Positions 8,444 through 17,250 of a stretch of 42,451 bases of DNA are shown here, in pieces. The stretch's first letter is position 1, and every line of letters starts with the position of its first letter. This DNA is from Burkholderiales bacterium (GTDB lineage Bacteria; Pseudomonadota; Gammaproteobacteria; Burkholderiales; Burkholderiaceae_D), in assembly GCA_016200895.1 (NCBI GenBank), contig JACQDX010000061.1:1-42451 (forward strand). The letters are read 5' to 3'. The notes under the pieces are model-generated. The model was given only the letters and a program-made list of their open reading frames with translations, made no database searches and was not told the origin of the DNA. A program made the position numbers and the translations under genes.

Positions 8444-9257
8444 GATAAAAATCGCTTTCGTAGGCGGCGGCAACATGGCAAATGCCCTGATAGGCGGCTT
8501 GCTTACAAATTTAACGACGGCTGAGCATATCCATGTCATAGACCTGAACCAGTCTTCTCTGGATAAATTGGCTGGCGACTTTGGTGTAACAACAGCGCTC
8601 GCTGCCGATGCCAGGCTGGCGCAAATGGATGCGATTATCCTGGCCGTTAAACCACAGCAATTGCGTGAAGTCGTGCAAGGCCTGGCACCGTATCTGGATC
8701 AGCAATTACTGATCTCCATCGCGGCCGGCATCCGCGCCACTGATATGGCACGCTGGCTGGGTGGCTATGACAAAATTGTCCGTACCATGCCCAATACCCC
8801 GGCTTTGATAGGTCAGGGCATGACAGGCTTGTTTGCTCTCGCTGCTGTCAGCGCAGAGCAAAAACTAATGGCTGAACGTATCATGCAAGCGGTTGGTGCT
8901 ACTACCTGGTTAGATGATGAAAGCTTGCTGGATGCTGTCACTGCAGTATCCGGCAGCGGCCCGGCTTATGTGTTTTATTTCATCGAAGCCCTGCAGCAGG
9001 CGGCGACAGAATTAGGTTTGACCTCTGAGCAGGGTTTGCAACTGGCCATGACTACCTTTACCGGCGCGGCGCAACTGGCTTTGCAAGCGTCAGAACCAGT
9101 CAGTGTCTTACGTGAACGCGTTACTTCCAAGGGAGGCACCACCTATGCCGCTTTGACCAGCATGGAAAACGCCGGTGTCAAGGAGGCTATTGTGAGCGCC
9201 ATCAAGGCAGCGGCAGCAAGAGGAAAAGAATTGGGTGATGAGTTTGGTACGCTGTAA
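8433..9257 (+). CDS. proC: Pyrroline-5-carboxylate reductase ProC
   Basis: ProC catalyses the last step of proline synthesis, the NAD(P)H-dependent reduction of pyrroline-5-carboxylate. The N-terminal Rossmann fold shows FVGGGNMANALIGGLL near residue 10. The C-terminal dimerisation and active-site domain has AVSGSGPAYVFYFIEAL and TSKGGTTYAALTSM, the proC signature. The 274-residue length is usual. ATG at 8433 is preferred over an in-frame TTG at 8418 because MQNKIKIAFVGGG gives a normal N-terminus. It overlaps the end of yggS by 11 bp, suggesting translational coupling. Confidence 0.96.
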   Translation: MQNKIKIAFVGGGNMANALIGGLLTNLTTAEHIHVIDLNQSSLDKLAGDFGVTTALAADARLAQMDAIILAVKPQQLREVVQGLAPYLDQQLLISIAAGIRATDMARWLGGYDKIVRTMPNTPALIGQGMTGLFALAAVSAEQKLMAERIMQAVGATTWLDDESLLDAVTAVSGSGPAYVFYFIEALQQAATELGLTSEQGLQLAMTTFTGAAQLALQASEPVSVLRERVTSKGGTTYAALTSMENAGVKEAIVSAIKAAAARGKELGDEFGTL

Positions 9258-9266
9258 GCTCAGGAT

Positions 9267-9374
9267 GTAAGGGCATGCACACAACATCCCTTACTGCTTA
9301 AGGTTTGAAGCTAATCTTGTTCTTAATGAAGCCTGAATTAAGGCTAATACGCCCAGAAGCCTGACTCAAGATTA
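9267..9374. repeat. Cluster of short inverted repeats between convergent genes
   Basis: Between the convergent proC and the yqjK-like gene are several small stems: GTAAGGG (9267-9273) with CCCTTAC (9288-9294), and TAATCTTG (9312-9319) with CAAGATTA (9367-9374), the latter enclosing CTTAAT/ATTAAG (9322-9342). None has a good T tract. They may act as a weak bidirectional terminator, and the outer pair overlaps the stop codon of the minus-strand gene. Functional assignment is inference. Confidence 0.3.
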
Positions 9375-9734
9375 AGATTTTCTGGAATTGACGGAACTGG
9401 CCGTCGTATTTGCAGTACTGGATACATCTGTGCGTATGCCTCGCAACACATTGGCAAGACTACGCCAGGTTTGCCATCCCAATAGCGCAGATTTGGCAAA
9501 AGAAAATATCCGTCTGGGTTTGAATATCAGTACAGCAGCAATTGCAATACCACCCAGTAATGGCCTATGGCGAGCAAGTCGCCCGGCTCTGCCTAGCAAG
9601 CTGGCTGCTCCGCTTGTCATACCCATGGATTCTTTGAGTTCCTGGTAATGTATACTCATCAGGCCTCGTTCTGCCTGTATTTTCAATAATAATGCCTGGC
9701 GCCGCAAGGCCAGTCTTTCCTGACGATTTCCCAT
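9372..9734 (-). CDS. YqjK-like protein, last gene of a yqjD-yqjE-type cluster
   Basis: The 120-residue basic protein has an N-terminal half rich in Arg, Gln and Leu (MGNRQERLALRRQALLLKIQ), which resembles YqjK-like proteins. One hydrophobic stretch, LLGGIAIAAVLIF, follows at about residues 59-72, then a C-terminal Ser/Thr-rich tail. Function is unknown. It begins 3 bp after the yqjE-like gene, so the three genes are probably one operon. The assignment rests on position and weak likeness more than on a firm motif. Confidence 0.72.
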   Translation of the reverse strand: MGNRQERLALRRQALLLKIQAERGLMSIHYQELKESMGMTSGAASLLGRAGRLARHRPLLGGIAIAAVLIFKPRRIFSFAKSALLGWQTWRSLANVLRGIRTDVSSTANTTASSVNSRKS

Positions 9735-9737
9735 ACT

Positions 9738-10127
9738 TTAACCCTGTTCCTTCTGGCTGTTATCGCCACGATTAAAGGCGGAAGCGTCTTTTTTCAATTC
9801 GGCCAGGCTATGGAATAACAAACCGGGTTTGTTGCGGAATTGCCTGCGTAAGCGTAAAGCGATGCCTACAGCAAGCAAACCAAATACAGTAATTAAACTC
9901 ACTAATACCGTATAGCGGTAAGGCGTATCCCAAAACACTGCTACCACGGTCAGTATTACCAGCAGGATGGCAATGCCAGCAAAAAACAGCGCCGTCAATG
10001 ACCATATCAGACTGGAAGAAAAGTGCGCAAACTCTTCTTCCAGCTCAACTGCAGCCAGTTCCAGGCGAGTGCGGACAATACTGCTCAGTGTTGCTGCAAG
10101 CTGTCCGATCGAATCGCTGATAGCCAT
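9738..10127 (-). CDS. yqjE: YqjE-like membrane protein (phage holin superfamily III type)
   Basis: The 129-residue protein starts MAISDSIGQLAATLSSIV, has an amphipathic segment LELAAVELEEE, then two transmembrane helices at about 37-62 and 70-92 (SLTALFFAGIAILLVILTVV and YTVLVSLITVFGLLAVGIAL), and a basic tail. This pattern matches the YqjE/DUF1469 family, annotated as phage holin family although no lysis role is established. ATG at 10127 is chosen over an in-frame TTG at 10172 that would run into the upstream yqjD-like gene. Its place between yqjD-like and yqjK-like genes matches the E. coli order yqjD-yqjE-yqjK. Confidence 0.85.
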   Translation of the reverse strand: MAISDSIGQLAATLSSIVRTRLELAAVELEEEFAHFSSSLIWSLTALFFAGIAILLVILTVVAVFWDTPYRYTVLVSLITVFGLLAVGIALRLRRQFRNKPGLLFHSLAELKKDASAFNRGDNSQKEQG

Positions 10128-10143
10128 TGATTTTTTACTGCGC

Positions 10144-10455
10144 TTATCTGCTACGGCCAATGAGCAAGCCAACCAGCAAGCCTACGCCGGCTGCAATACC
10201 TGCAGACTGCCATGGGTTTTCTTTGACATACACGTCAGTGGCCTTGGCTGCATCCTTGGTGCGTGTGACGACCAGATCTTCGATGCGTTCTACTTCTGCC
10301 TTGGCATTTTTCAAGGTTTTTTCGAAGCGGGCTTTGGCGGACTTGAAGCCTTCGCTGCCTTGTTGCTCTGTATTTTTCAACAGTTCTTCTGCATCGCGGA
10401 TAACCAGATGCAAGTCATTCATCAATTGTTCTTTGTGTTCGTCTACTGTGCTCAT
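10144..10455 (-). CDS. yqjD: DUF883 family protein (YqjD/ElaB-like)
   Basis: The 103-residue protein has a hydrophilic, probably helical N-terminal part (residues 1-80) with many Lys and Glu, then the conserved segment VKENPWQSAGIAAGVGLLVGLLIGRSR. The C-terminal glycine-rich transmembrane helix ending in RSR is the mark of the DUF883/YqjD family. E. coli YqjD and ElaB are tail-anchored inner-membrane proteins that associate with ribosomes in stationary phase; transfer of this role here is inference. AGGG lies about 8 nt upstream of the ATG. It is the first gene of a three-gene minus-strand set. Confidence 0.9.
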   Translation of the reverse strand: MSTVDEHKEQLMNDLHLVIRDAEELLKNTEQQGSEGFKSAKARFEKTLKNAKAEVERIEDLVVTRTKDAAKATDVYVKENPWQSAGIAAGVGLLVGLLIGRSR

Positions 10456-10587
10456 GATTCATCCCTTCTGGTTGGTGAAATAATTACAGTTTATACCTTA
10501 TGACGTATGGCTACTTTGCGTAATTACAAGATCTGAATTTAAGATTTGACTTCAAACTATTAATTAAGAAATTGGCAATCTGTCAGA

Positions 10588-11454
10588 TTACTTTACTGCA
10601 TAGTCAATGGCAATGCCAGCAAAGATTGCTGCCCCCAGCCAATTGTTATTCACGAAAGCAGCAAAGCAGGCCATACGCTCACGTTCGCGTATCAGGGTGT
10701 AATGGTAGAGCGCGAATGCGACTGCCACCCCCATGCCAGCGAAGAACCAGGTGCGCAGGCCCAATTGCCAGCCTACCAGTGATATCAGCATGAAGCTGAG
10801 GGCGTAACACAGCATGACGGCAAAGACATCGTAGCTGCCAAAGGTGATGGCAGAGGTCTTGATGCCTATCTTCAAATCATCATCCCTGTCCACCATCGCG
10901 TATTCTGTGTCATAGGCAACTGCCCAGAATACATTCGCCAGTAACAAAATCCAGGCTGCCAGGGGTACGGTATTTTGCACTGCTGCAAAAGCCATGGGTA
11001 TGCCAAAACCAAAGGCGATACCCAGATAAGCCTGGGGGATGGCAAAAAAACGCTTGAAATAAGGATAACTGCCCGCCACCACAACAGCAGCGACCGAGAG
11101 CATCTTGGTCAGGCTGTTCAGAGACAGGATAAGGCAAAAAGAAATCAGCGCCAGTACTACGGCGACACCGACAGCCTCTTTGCCAGATATCTTGCCACTG
11201 GTCAGTGGCCGGTCTGCCGTACGTTTGACATGGCGGTCAAAGTCGCGGTCAGCATAGTCATTGATCGCGCAACCGGCAGAACGCATCAGGGCCGTGCCCA
11301 GGCTGAAAATCAATACCAGATGCCAGTCCGGCTGGCCATTCGAGGCTATCCACAGAGCTGCCAGCGTAGGCCAGAGCAATAAGAGTATACCTATGGGCTT
11401 GTGCAGCCTGACCAGTTTGATGTACCAGCCCAGGCGAGTCAGCAAGAAATTCAT
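10588..11454 (-). CDS. ubiA: 4-hydroxybenzoate octaprenyltransferase UbiA
   Basis: UbiA attaches the polyprenyl tail to 4-hydroxybenzoate in the inner membrane, the second step of ubiquinone synthesis. The 288-residue protein has about eight to nine hydrophobic helices. The first Asp-rich motif is NDYADRDFD at about 65-73, followed by the conserved [13 protein letters not shown]. The second is [12 protein letters not shown] at about 182-193. Both are needed to hold the Mg-prenyl diphosphate. It is transcribed away from ugpB, with a 188-bp gap between them. Confidence 0.96.
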   Translation of the reverse strand: MNFLLTRLGWYIKLVRLHKPIGILLLLWPTLAALWIASNGQPDWHLVLIFSLGTALMRSAGCAINDYADRDFDRHVKRTADRPLTSGKISGKEAVGVAVVLALISFCLILSLNSLTKMLSVAAVVVAGSYPYFKRFFAIPQAYLGIAFGFGIPMAFAAVQNTVPLAAWILLLANVFWAVAYDTEYAMVDRDDDLKIGIKTSAITFGSYDVFAVMLCYALSFMLISLVGWQLGLRTWFFAGMGVAVAFALYHYTLIRERERMACFAAFVNNNWLGAAIFAGIAIDYAVK

Positions 11455-11575
11455 GATTCAGCTTTGTTGTTGCGCATGGCAGAATTATAAGTGTTATCTA
11501 TACACGAGGTAGTGCTGAGTGATATCTTAATGAATTGCTACATTCGATGCTTTTTTGCAATATGTTGAATGCGTC

Positions 11576-11593
11576 ATGTCATATACCTGTCAT
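11576..11593 (+). promoter_or_regulatory. Candidate Pho box upstream of ugpB
   Basis: The sequence ATGTCATATACCTGTCAT consists of two 7-bp direct repeats (ATGTCAT and CTGTCAT) separated by 4 bp, the exact 7-4-7 spacing of a PhoB binding site. It agrees with the consensus I recall, CTGTCATAWAWCTGTMAY, at 16 of 18 positions. A weaker third repeat, TTGCAAC, follows 4 bp later at 11598-11604. A -10-like CATAAT sits at about 11612-11617, and ugpB starts at 11643. In E. coli the ugp operon belongs to the Pho regulon, so the site makes biological sense. Confidence 0.7.
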
Positions 11594-11642
11594 GATTTTG
11601 CAACAAGGTCACATAATTATTATAAGTTTTCCGGGACTATCT

Positions 11643-12956
11643 ATGAAACTGCATACCAAACTGGCCTGTGCCAGTGCCGCTATATTGATGAGCTTTGCCA
11701 GCTCTGCCCAGGCAGTCACTGAAATAAGCTGGTGGCATTCGATGACAGGCGCGCTGGGTGACCGGGTCACCGCACTGGCTGAGCAGTTCAATAAAAGCCA
11801 GAATGAATACAAGGTCACCGCTGTCTATAAAGGCAGTTATGACGAAGCCCTGGCCGCTGGCATTGCTGCCTTCCGCGCTGGTAATGCCCCGCATATACTG
11901 CAAGTGTTTGAAGTCGGCACTGCAACCATGATGTATGCCAAGGGTGCGGTCAAGCCAGTATCTGAAGTCATGAAAGTCGCGGGTGAGAAATTCGACACCT
12001 CTGGCTATGTCGCCGCCGTGGCAGGTTATTACACTTCTCCCAAGGGGGAGATGCTGTCTTTCCCCTTTAATAGTTCAACTACAGTGTTTTACTATAACAA
12101 GGACATGTTCGCCAAAGCAGGCATGGACCCCAACAAGGCACCAGCTACCTGGCAAGAAGTGGTCGCTGCCGCTGCCCGTCTGAAAGCCAGTGGCGAAAAA
12201 TGCGCATACACCACAGGATGGCAAACCTGGGTGCACCTCGAAAGTTTTTCAGCCTGGCACAATGTTGAATTTGCTTCCAAGGGTAATGGCTTTGGTGGCC
12301 TCGATGCTCGCCTGACCTTCAATAGTCCCCTGCATGTACGCCATATAGAAAACCTGGAAAACTGGGCCAAGCAAGGTTACTTCACTTATGCAGGGCGCAA
12401 GAATGAGCCGGAAGCCAAATTCTATTCCGGTGAATGCGGCATGCTGACTTCTTCCAGTTCTGCCTATGGCAATGTCGCCAAGAATGCCAAGTTCAAATTT
12501 GCCGTCGCACCGCTGCCGTATTATTCTGACGTCAAAGGAGCACCGCAAAACACCATCATCGGCGGTGCTTCGCTATGGAGCATGAATGGCAAGAAAACAG
12601 AAGAATACAAGGGCGTCGCCAAGTTTTATAAGTTCCTCTCGCAGCCAGAAGTACAGGCCAAATGGCATCAGGAAACCGGCTACCTGCCCATTACCAATGC
12701 CGCCTATGAGATGACCAAGAAGTCTGGCTTCTATGAAAAAACGCCAGGCCCTGGCGTCGCCGTGCAGCAAATGATCGTCAAGACCACAGACAAATCCCGC
12801 GGCATACGCCTGGGCAGCTTTGTCCAGATACGCACCATCATGGATGAAGAACTGGAATCTGTCTGGAGCGGCAAAAAATCAGCCAAGGCAGCACTGGACA
12901 ATGCTGTGTTGCGGGGCAATGAATTGCTGGATCGTTTCGAAAAAGCGAATAAGTAA
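11643..12956 (+). CDS. ugpB: sn-Glycerol-3-phosphate-binding periplasmic protein UgpB
   Basis: This is the periplasmic solute-binding subunit of the Ugp ABC importer for sn-glycerol-3-phosphate and glycerophosphodiesters. The 437-residue protein starts with a signal peptide (MKLHTKLACASAAILMSFAS, probable cleavage after SAQA). The mature protein opens with ISWWHSMTGALGDRV, very like UgpB. A central WQTWVHLESFSAWHN and a C-terminal RGIRLGSFVQIRTIMDEE fit the family. ATG at 11643 is preferred over upstream in-frame starts because it puts the signal peptide at the N-terminus. The Shine-Dalgarno sequence is weak (GGGA). A candidate Pho box lies 50 bp upstream. Confidence 0.95.
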   Translation: MKLHTKLACASAAILMSFASSAQAVTEISWWHSMTGALGDRVTALAEQFNKSQNEYKVTAVYKGSYDEALAAGIAAFRAGNAPHILQVFEVGTATMMYAKGAVKPVSEVMKVAGEKFDTSGYVAAVAGYYTSPKGEMLSFPFNSSTTVFYYNKDMFAKAGMDPNKAPATWQEVVAAAARLKASGEKCAYTTGWQTWVHLESFSAWHNVEFASKGNGFGGLDARLTFNSPLHVRHIENLENWAKQGYFTYAGRKNEPEAKFYSGECGMLTSSSSAYGNVAKNAKFKFAVAPLPYYSDVKGAPQNTIIGGASLWSMNGKKTEEYKGVAKFYKFLSQPEVQAKWHQETGYLPITNAAYEMTKKSGFYEKTPGPGVAVQQMIVKTTDKSRGIRLGSFVQIRTIMDEELESVWSGKKSAKAALDNAVLRGNELLDRFEKANK

Positions 12957-12974
12957 AAGTCAAGATCAAGACTT

Positions 12975-13082
12975 CTCAACACAGAGACACAGAGGGGCAC
13001 AGAGAAAACAAAGGCATTACACTTCTTTGTTCGTCTTGCTTCCCTCTTGTTCTTCTCTGTGTCTGAGTGTCTCTGTGGTGAG
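12975..13082. repeat. Long imperfect hairpin between ugpB and ugpA
   Basis: The arms at 12975-13006 and 13053-13082 are inverted copies: the outer 16 bases match at 15 positions and the inner CACAGAGAA matches fully, with a small internal loop between. A nested 7-bp stem AACAAAG/CTTTGTT (13007-13013 and 13025-13031) continues the fold. The CACAGAGACACAGAG-type sequence looks like a dispersed intergenic repeat rather than unique DNA. It lies wholly between the ugpB stop and the ugpA start. A structure here could protect the ugpB message or reduce read-through, so that the binding protein is made in excess. That role is inference. Confidence 0.75.
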
Positions 13083-13116
13083 CTTTCCGGTTTTAAAATA
13101 TTCATTAGAGGTTTTT

Positions 13117-13998
13117 TTGGAAAAGCGTGCACGGTTTCGTTCAGCCTGGTTGCCTTATCTGCTGCTCTTGCCGCAGTTACTGGTGACGGTGCTGTTTTTT
13201 TTCTGGCCTGCGATGCAGGCTCTGTATCAATCCGTCTTGTTGCAGGACGCCTTTGGCATGTCTACGCAGTTTGTCTGGTTTGATAATTTCAAGATGTTGT
13301 TTGCCGATGAGACGTATCTGGCAGCCTTCAAGACCACGGCGCTGTTTTCCAGCCTGGTGGCTGTGCTGGGCCTGAGCCTGTCTTTGCTGCTGGCGGTTTT
13401 TGCAGACAGGGTGGTCAGGGGCAGTTCCATCTACAAGACCATGCTGATCTGGCCGTATGCGGTGTCACCTGTGGTAGTGGGTGTGCTGTGGATGTTCTTG
13501 CTCAACCCCACGCTGGGCATAGTCGCTCATGGCCTGCGTCATTTTGGTATTGAGTGGAATAATCTCTTGAATGGCCGTCATGCCATGATATTGATAGTCC
13601 TGGCGGCGATCTGGAAGCAGATCAGTTACAACTTTTTATTCTTCCTCGCAGGTTTGCAATCCATACCAAAATCGCTGATAGAAGCAGCTGCGATAGATGG
13701 TGCCGGGCCATGGAAGCGTTTCTTCACCATCGTCTTCCCCTTGCTGACACCAACGACTTTCTTCTTGCTGGTTGTGAATATCGTCTATGCGTTTTTTGAT
13801 ACCTTCGCGATTGTTGAGGCGACTACTCAGGGCGGCCCTGGCAAAGATACCGAGATCCTGGTGTTCAAAGTTTTCAATGATGGTTTCAAGGGTGGCGATC
13901 TTGGCAGCGCTGCCGCGCAGTCAGTGATATTGATGACAATAGTGATCGTATTGACTGTGCTGCAGTTCAAATACATAGAAAAGAAAGTGCAGTATTAA
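13117..13998 (+). CDS. ugpA: sn-Glycerol-3-phosphate ABC transporter permease UgpA
   Basis: UgpA is one of two inner-membrane permeases of the Ugp importer. The 293-residue protein has six predicted membrane helices, beginning at [20 protein letters not shown]. The ABC permease EAA loop is [20 protein letters not shown] in the second half. The frame is open far upstream, to 12820, but that part runs through the ugpB end and the hairpin and is not UgpA-like. I choose TTG at 13117, which gives M(L)[15 protein letters not shown] and matches the usual UgpA N-terminus; AGAGG at 13107-13111 lies 5 nt before it. ugpE follows after 2 bp. Confidence 0.93.
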   Translation: MEKRARFRSAWLPYLLLLPQLLVTVLFFFWPAMQALYQSVLLQDAFGMSTQFVWFDNFKMLFADETYLAAFKTTALFSSLVAVLGLSLSLLLAVFADRVVRGSSIYKTMLIWPYAVSPVVVGVLWMFLLNPTLGIVAHGLRHFGIEWNNLLNGRHAMILIVLAAIWKQISYNFLFFLAGLQSIPKSLIEAAAIDGAGPWKRFFTIVFPLLTPTTFFLLVVNIVYAFFDTFAIVEATTQGGPGKDTEILVFKVFNDGFKGGDLGSAAAQSVILMTIVIVLTVLQFKYIEKKVQY

Positions 13999-14000
13999 GC

Positions 14001-14852
14001 ATGATAGAACGCCGGCCTTTTCTGGGCATGTTCAGCCACTTTATCCTGATACTAGGTGTCAGCCTGGTAGCTTTTCCCATCTACGTCGCCTTTGTTGCCG
14101 CTACCCAGACGGCTGAACAATCTGCATTGGCACCCATGTCCCTGATACCGGGCGACCAGCTCTGGATCAATCTGCAGGCAGTGTTGGGCACGGGCACATC
14201 AGGCAATGTCGCCAGCAGCCCGGTAGGACGCATGATGTGGGTCAGCCTGGTGTCTGCACTGATGATTGCTATCGGCAAGATTTCGATTTCCATGTTGTCT
14301 GCCTTTGCGTTGGTGTATTTTCGCTTTCCTGGCCGCACGCTGTTTTTCTGGATGATTTTTGTCACCCTGATGCTACCTGTCGAAGTGCGTATCAGCCCGA
14401 CTTATAAAGTGGTGTCTGACTTGTCCATGCTCAATACCTATGCCGGGTTGACTGTACCGCTGATTGCCTCGGCGACAGCAACGTTTTTGTTCAGGCAGTT
14501 TTTTTTAACGGTGCCCGATGAGCTGGCCGAAGCAGCACGCATTGATGGTGCAGGCCCCTTGCGATTCTTTAAAGATATTCTGTGGCCGCTGTCGCGCACC
14601 AATGTGATTGCCCTGTTTGTCATCATGTTCATCTATGGCTGGAACCAGTACCTCTGGCCTTTGCTGGTATCGACAGAACAGAATATGTATCCGATAGGTG
14701 TGGGTATCAAACGCATGATTGCTGGTGGGGATGCTGCAGTCGAATGGAATATGGTGATGGCGACCTTGCTGCTGGCGATGTTGCCACCTGGGCTGGTGGT
14801 AGTCATCATGCAGAAGTGGTTTGTTAAAGGTTTGGTGGATTCAGAGAAATAG
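14001..14852 (+). CDS. ugpE: sn-Glycerol-3-phosphate ABC transporter permease UgpE
   Basis: UgpE is the second permease of the Ugp importer. The 283-residue protein has six hydrophobic helices, starting with [19 protein letters not shown]. The EAA loop reads [20 protein letters not shown] and contacts the UgpC ATPase. The segment [12 protein letters not shown] and the C-terminal [12 protein letters not shown] are typical of this permease type. It is packed tightly between ugpA (2 bp) and ugpC (1 bp), so the operon continues through it. Confidence 0.95.
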   Translation: MIERRPFLGMFSHFILILGVSLVAFPIYVAFVAATQTAEQSALAPMSLIPGDQLWINLQAVLGTGTSGNVASSPVGRMMWVSLVSALMIAIGKISISMLSAFALVYFRFPGRTLFFWMIFVTLMLPVEVRISPTYKVVSDLSMLNTYAGLTVPLIASATATFLFRQFFLTVPDELAEAARIDGAGPLRFFKDILWPLSRTNVIALFVIMFIYGWNQYLWPLLVSTEQNMYPIGVGIKRMIAGGDAAVEWNMVMATLLLAMLPPGLVVVIMQKWFVKGLVDSEK

Positions 14853-14853
14853 T

Positions 14854-15930
14854 ATGGCACAACTACATTTTAAAAACGTCACCAAAACTTATGGCAAGGG
14901 CGATAAGGCTGTTGCAGTCATCCATGGTGTTTCCATGGATATCAATCATGGTGAATTCATTGTCATGGTTGGTCCTTCTGGCTGTGGTAAATCAACGCTA
15001 TTGCGTATGGTGGCCGGGTTGGAAGAAATCACTTCTGGCGATATCGTCATAGGCGACAGGGTTGTCAATAACCTGGAACCCAAGGACAGGGATATTGCCA
15101 TGGTGTTCCAGAATTATGCACTGTACCCACATATGAGCGTGTACCAGAACATGGCTTATGGTTTGAAGATACGCGGCTTTTCCAAAGCAGATATTGAGAC
15201 CAGGGTGCAAAAAGCCGCGCAGATACTGGAACTGGGCGCATTGCTGGACAGGACCCCACGCCAATTGTCTGGCGGCCAGCGTCAGCGTGTCGCCATGGGC
15301 CGCGCCATCGTGCGGGAACCGGCAGTATTTTTATTTGATGAACCGCTGTCAAACCTGGATGCCAAATTGCGGGTGCAAATGCGCCTGGAAATCCAGCGCC
15401 TGCACAAGGCACTCGGCACCACCAGCCTGTATGTCACACATGACCAGGTTGAGGCCATGACTCTCGGCCAGCGCATGATCGTCATGAATGGTGGCGTGGC
15501 TGAGCAGATAGGCACACTGGCAGAAGTGTATGCAACGCCAGCCACCACCTTTGTGGCCAGTTTCATCGGTTCACCACCCATGAATCTTTTGCGTGGCAAG
15601 CTCACAGAGAATGGCAGGCAGATGCAGATAGGTCAGGCGCTGGTGTCATTGCCGCTGGTGCAAAGCGAAGCAGAGCGCGTCGCCAACCGTGAACTGATAC
15701 TGGGTGTGCGACCAGAACATTTGTTCATAGGCATGCCAGGCCTGCCACTTGATGTACAACTGGTAGAGTCGCTGGGGGCAGATTTGCTGGTGCATGGTCT
15801 ATGTGGTGGTGAACCCATGGTCATACGTACGCCTGCGGGCACGGCAGTAGAAGCAGGTCAGCGCACGACTGCAGGCTTTGCTGCGGATGTAGTGCATTGG
15901 TTTGATCCCGTTTCTACCAAGCGCATCTAA
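14854..15930 (+). CDS. ugpC: sn-Glycerol-3-phosphate ABC transporter ATP-binding protein UgpC
   Basis: UgpC is the ATPase of the Ugp importer. The 358-residue protein has Walker A GPSGCGKS at 40-47, Q-loop [15 protein letters not shown] signature LSGGQ at 138-142, Walker B VFLFDEP and an H-loop in [11 protein letters not shown]. The last 120 residues form the TOBE regulatory domain of the MalK/UgpC type, including [14 protein letters not shown] at 14854 follows the ugpE stop by one base. The E. coli operon ends with ugpQ, a glycerophosphodiesterase, but no such gene follows here. Confidence 0.95.
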   Translation: MAQLHFKNVTKTYGKGDKAVAVIHGVSMDINHGEFIVMVGPSGCGKSTLLRMVAGLEEITSGDIVIGDRVVNNLEPKDRDIAMVFQNYALYPHMSVYQNMAYGLKIRGFSKADIETRVQKAAQILELGALLDRTPRQLSGGQRQRVAMGRAIVREPAVFLFDEPLSNLDAKLRVQMRLEIQRLHKALGTTSLYVTHDQVEAMTLGQRMIVMNGGVAEQIGTLAEVYATPATTFVASFIGSPPMNLLRGKLTENGRQMQIGQALVSLPLVQSEAERVANRELILGVRPEHLFIGMPGLPLDVQLVESLGADLLVHGLCGGEPMVIRTPAGTAVEAGQRTTAGFAADVVHWFDPVSTKRI

Positions 15931-15957
15931 AACAGGTTTTGCAAGCCAATCATAGGA

Positions 15958-16218
15958 TCAGACAATCAGTGCAGCCTTGCGCTTTTGACCTTGTTGCTGT
16001 TTTAAAAAATCAGAATGCACACTGGCGCGGCTGGGTGCGCCATTGAGTTCATTGTGTCCATTGGCTTTGCCAATGGCAGGCGTCTGCCTTTCAGTCTTTT
16101 GCCCGCAAATATAGCCCAGGCCAAATACCGCAAACGTCAGCAGTGCTGCGATGGCATACCTGCGTATCGTTTCACGGTGTTTAATCATATTACTGTTGGC
16201 ATCACTTCCTGTTTGCAT
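15958..16218 (-). CDS. Small single-helix membrane protein, unknown function
   Basis: The 86-residue protein has a basic N-terminus (KHRETIRRY), one transmembrane helix (AIAALLTFAVFGLGYICG, about residues 22-39) and a hydrophilic tail rich in Gln, Lys and Ser. AGGAG lies 6 nt upstream of the ATG (complement of 16225-16229), which supports real translation. I do not recognise a family. It stands alone, convergent with ugpC and divergent from the XRE regulator gene. Confidence 0.65.
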   Translation of the reverse strand: MQTGSDANSNMIKHRETIRRYAIAALLTFAVFGLGYICGQKTERQTPAIGKANGHNELNGAPSRASVHSDFLKQQQGQKRKAALIV

Positions 16219-16452
16219 CTCTGACTCCTGTAATCTTTAATTCTTGCTTACAGACTGCTTGCATATTTACATCAGCAGCGAGTTTTAATCTTGATACGCT
16301 TGCTATTGAACTTCACACCGCTTTTGCAGGTCGAAGTGTCGCAATAATTAAAAAAACGTACCAGAAAATTGCTGAAAGAACAGTTATTCAGTATTTTTGG
16401 TATCGATTTGCGGTACTATTTGCAAAATTTCACATTCATCCAGGAAGCACTC

Positions 16453-17250
16453 ATGAGTTCACCCGAATTGGTCTTGAAAGTCTTGCGTTCAGAGTTGCGT
16501 GCCGCAGGTGTGACATACAAAATGCTGGCCGAGCGCATAGGCATGAGTGAATCCAGCATGAAGCGCATGTTTGGGCAAAAGGATATGAGCCTGTCGCGCC
16601 TGGCAGAAATCTGCAAGGCTTCAGGCATCGCCATGGAAGATGTATTGCGTCAGGCAGCCGACGTCACACCGCATGCGGATACTCTGAGCCTGACGCAAGA
16701 GCAGTCGCTGATGGCCGACCCCAAGTTATTGCTGGTGGCGATTTGCTGTCTGGGGCACTGGACGCTGGAGCAAATCATAGAAACCTATCATTTGTCCGAA
16801 GCTGAATGCGTCTTGCATATGGTCGCGCTAGACAAACTCGAAGTTATAGAATTGCGTCCCCTGAACCGTTATCGTCTTAAAGTGTCGCCAGCATTCCACT
16901 GGCGTCCTGACGGGCCGGTGCAACAGTATTTCCGGGATGTGGTCGCCAGTGATTACTTTACCGGCAGCTTTGATGGACAGGGTGAAACCTTGCTCTTCGT
17001 TCCAGCACGGGTGTCTTCGCATAGTGCGATGGAGATGGTGCAAAAGATACAGCAGCTGGCCGCTGAACTGGCGCGTCTGCATCAGGATGATCGTCGTTTG
17101 AGGCCGGAAGAGCGCGATGGTTTTACCTTGCTGGTTGGTTTCCGCTCCTGGGAATTTTCAGCCTTCACGGCACTGCGTCGCCCAGAGGCTGCAGCGCCAG
17201 TCAAAGGCCTGACTCACCAAATTCACCAGATAGGCCCGAGGAAAAGGTAA
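16453..17250 (+). CDS. XRE-type transcriptional regulator with a C-terminal domain of unknown role
   Basis: The 265-residue protein has an N-terminal helix-turn-helix of the XRE/Cro type at about residues 5-65, including YKMLAERIGMSESSMKRMF as the recognition region. The rest, about 190 residues, is probably a sensing or dimerisation domain; it contains LNRYRLKVSPAFHWRPDGPV and a segment ending in EFSAFTALRRP. I do not recognise a named family for it. ATG at 16453 has AGGA 7 nt upstream; an earlier in-frame start at 16369 would add 28 residues unlike a regulator N-terminus. The 3' end overlaps the tail of the patatin gene on the other strand by 28 bp. Confidence 0.85.
   Translation: MSSPELVLKVLRSELRAAGVTYKMLAERIGMSESSMKRMFGQKDMSLSRLAEICKASGIAMEDVLRQAADVTPHADTLSLTQEQSLMADPKLLLVAICCLGHWTLEQIIETYHLSEAECVLHMVALDKLEVIELRPLNRYRLKVSPAFHWRPDGPVQQYFRDVVASDYFTGSFDGQGETLLFVPARVSSHSAMEMVQKIQQLAAELARLHQDDRRLRPEERDGFTLLVGFRSWEFSAFTALRRPEAAAPVKGLTHQIHQIGPRKR

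Noticed and set aside
9738..10127. Phage holin indicating a prophage
   Set aside because: The holin name comes only from the superfamily; the neighbours are yqjD-like and yqjK-like chromosomal genes and no phage gene is near.
12820..13116. N-terminal extension of ugpA by 99 codons
   Set aside because: The upstream frame passes through the end of ugpB and the hairpin; the UgpA homology and the AGAGG site support the TTG at 13117.
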